From Sphingomonas sp. (GTDB lineage: Bacteria; Pseudomonadota; Alphaproteobacteria; Sphingomonadales; Sphingomonadaceae): a stretch of 6,600 nt of DNA. Where the stretch lies: assembly GCA_030824725.1 (NCBI GenBank), contig JAPJRE010000227.1, positions 1 through 6,600 of the forward strand. The letters run 5' to 3'. The notes beneath the pieces were generated by a model, which saw nothing but the letters and a program-made list of their open reading frames with translations, was not told where the DNA came from and ran no database searches. The position numbers and the translations under genes are program-made. Below are positions 6,027-6,600 of this stretch, piece after piece (within the stretch, counting starts at the first letter, position 1; the number at the start of each line of letters is the position of its first letter).

Positions 6027-6246
6027 AGCGTAGGTTGCTTTTCCTTAGGCGGTAATCATCGTCAAGCGAAAAGGGGAGACAGAGTCACACAGAATGGTGC
6101 ATCGCAACGAAGCAGACGCAATGTTGCGCGTTGTCAGACATGACGAATAGTCGTGGAGGATGCAGAGGCGAACGGAAAGTGGACGTTTACCGTGCTTGAC
6201 CCCGCTCCCGCGACTGCGCAGGGAGCACGGCCGAGGAGAGAGTGGC
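6027..6246. other. 220-bp divergent intergenic region
   Basis: This gap lies between two divergently transcribed lipoprotein genes and should hold both promoters. I see a -35-like TTGACG on the minus strand (6065-6060) and a TTGACC on the plus strand (6196-6201), neither with a credible -10 at the right distance. A small palindrome CGCAA-TG-TTGCG sits at 6117-6128. No open frame here has a ribosome site or family-like sequence. Confidence 0.4.
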
Positions 6247-6600
6247 ATGACGCGGAGCATCTGCTGGAAGCTGGGCCGGACGCTGGGGGTCCCGCTGGTG
6301 CCGCTGGCGCTGCTTGCCGCCTGTGGCGAGGCACCCAGCGAGAACCAGGCCGACGACCCGGCCAATGCGGCGATCCCGCCCGGGCCGATGCTCGGCGGGG
6401 TGGATCTTTCCGCGCCGCTGCTGATCCGTCCGGCGGCGGGGCGCGACTGGGCGGTCGATCTCGCGCCCGGGCGCATCCTGTTCCAGCAGGAAGGCGCCCA
6501 GGAAATACCCTTCTACCCGATATCGCCGCGGATCGCGGGCGATGTCGCGACCTATCCCACCCAGACGCCCGATGGCGAAGCGGTGACGATCATCCTGCGC
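6247..6600 (+). CDS. Putative lipoprotein, COG3650-like, truncated by the window end
   Basis: The first 118 residues of a predicted lipoprotein; the 3' end lies outside the window. A basic N-terminus and hydrophobic stretch lead to the lipobox LLAAC (C26), then an Asn/Asp-rich linker (SENQADDPANAA, 31-42). The folded part begins around residue 48, with GRDWAVDLAPGRILFQQEG (65-83), PFYPISPRIAGD (88-99) and TYPTQTPDGEAVTIIL (102-117). The W-x-V-x-L-x-P-G-R-I-x-F and Y-x-T...G-x-x-V-x-I spacing resembles COG3650 lipoproteins, which are often fused to MliC domains. This is a tentative resemblance. The start is well supported: ATG at 6247 with GAGGAG (6233-6238) 8 nt upstream. It is divergent from the MliC-like lipoprotein at 5637-6026. 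Confidence 0.7.
   Translation, partial: MTRSICWKLGRTLGVPLVPLALLAACGEAPSENQADDPANAAIPPGPMLGGVDLSAPLLIRPAAGRDWAVDLAPGRILFQQEGAQEIPFYPISPRIAGDVATYPTQTPDGEAVTIILR

Noticed and set aside
6060..6065. TTGACG on the minus strand as the -35 box of the MliC-like gene.
   Set aside because: Spacings of 16-18 bp give GAAAAG, AAAAGC or AAAGCA, none a credible -10, so I did not call a promoter.
6045..6476. A 143-codon minus-strand frame spanning the divergent gap and the start of the plus-strand lipoprotein.
   Set aside because: It is antisense to a signal peptide with a good ribosome site, and its Ser/Arg/Pro-rich content looks like reverse-strand noise.

Overview
The window looks like an ordinary chromosomal stretch of a GC-rich alphaproteobacterium, most likely of the order Sphingomonadales. 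The reasons are strong third-position GC, the NDUFA12-like complex I subunit next to a DUF2155 protein and aat (a neighbourhood I remember from alphaproteobacteria), a two-domain cold-shock protein of the alphaproteobacterial kind, and a stand-alone fatty-acyl-AMP ligase of the type I associate with sphingolipid loci. The taxonomic call is inference from protein character, not from a search. I see no RNA gene, insertion sequence, phage gene, CRISPR array or resistance cassette.

Layout, left to right. (1) 82-1848, minus: fatty-acyl-AMP ligase (FAAL), with a GC-rich hairpin after its stop (49-73). (2) 1849-1985: divergent intergenic region with a repeated GAGGTAGCAG element and a small inverted repeat. 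(3) Plus-strand run: recX-like (1986-2528), two-domain cold-shock protein (2595-3179), NDUFA12-family protein (3223-3615) and a DUF2155 lipoprotein (3612-4250) whose start overlaps the previous stop as ATGA. (4) Minus-strand run meeting it head-on: aat (4073-4816), preceded by an orphan ParA ATPase (4816-5550, TTG start), the two joined as TGATG. (5) A strong intrinsic terminator (5584-5613) separates parA from the gene upstream of it, a small MliC-like lipoprotein (5637-6026, minus). (6) A 220-bp divergent gap leads to a second lipoprotein (6247 onward, plus), cut by the window end.

The genes fall into several housekeeping themes: acyl activation for lipid synthesis (FAAL), control of RecA (RecX), RNA chaperoning (Csp), respiratory complex I (NDUFA12), N-end-rule protein turnover (Aat), and cell-envelope lipoproteins (DUF2155 and the two at the right end). 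The most unusual feature is the 178-bp tail-to-tail overlap between the DUF2155 gene and aat, where protein-coding information is read from both strands. No clear new system is present. The best leads are this overlap, the repeat-bearing FAAL/recX intergenic region, the placement of the parA-aat pair just behind a strong terminator, and the divergent lipoprotein pair.
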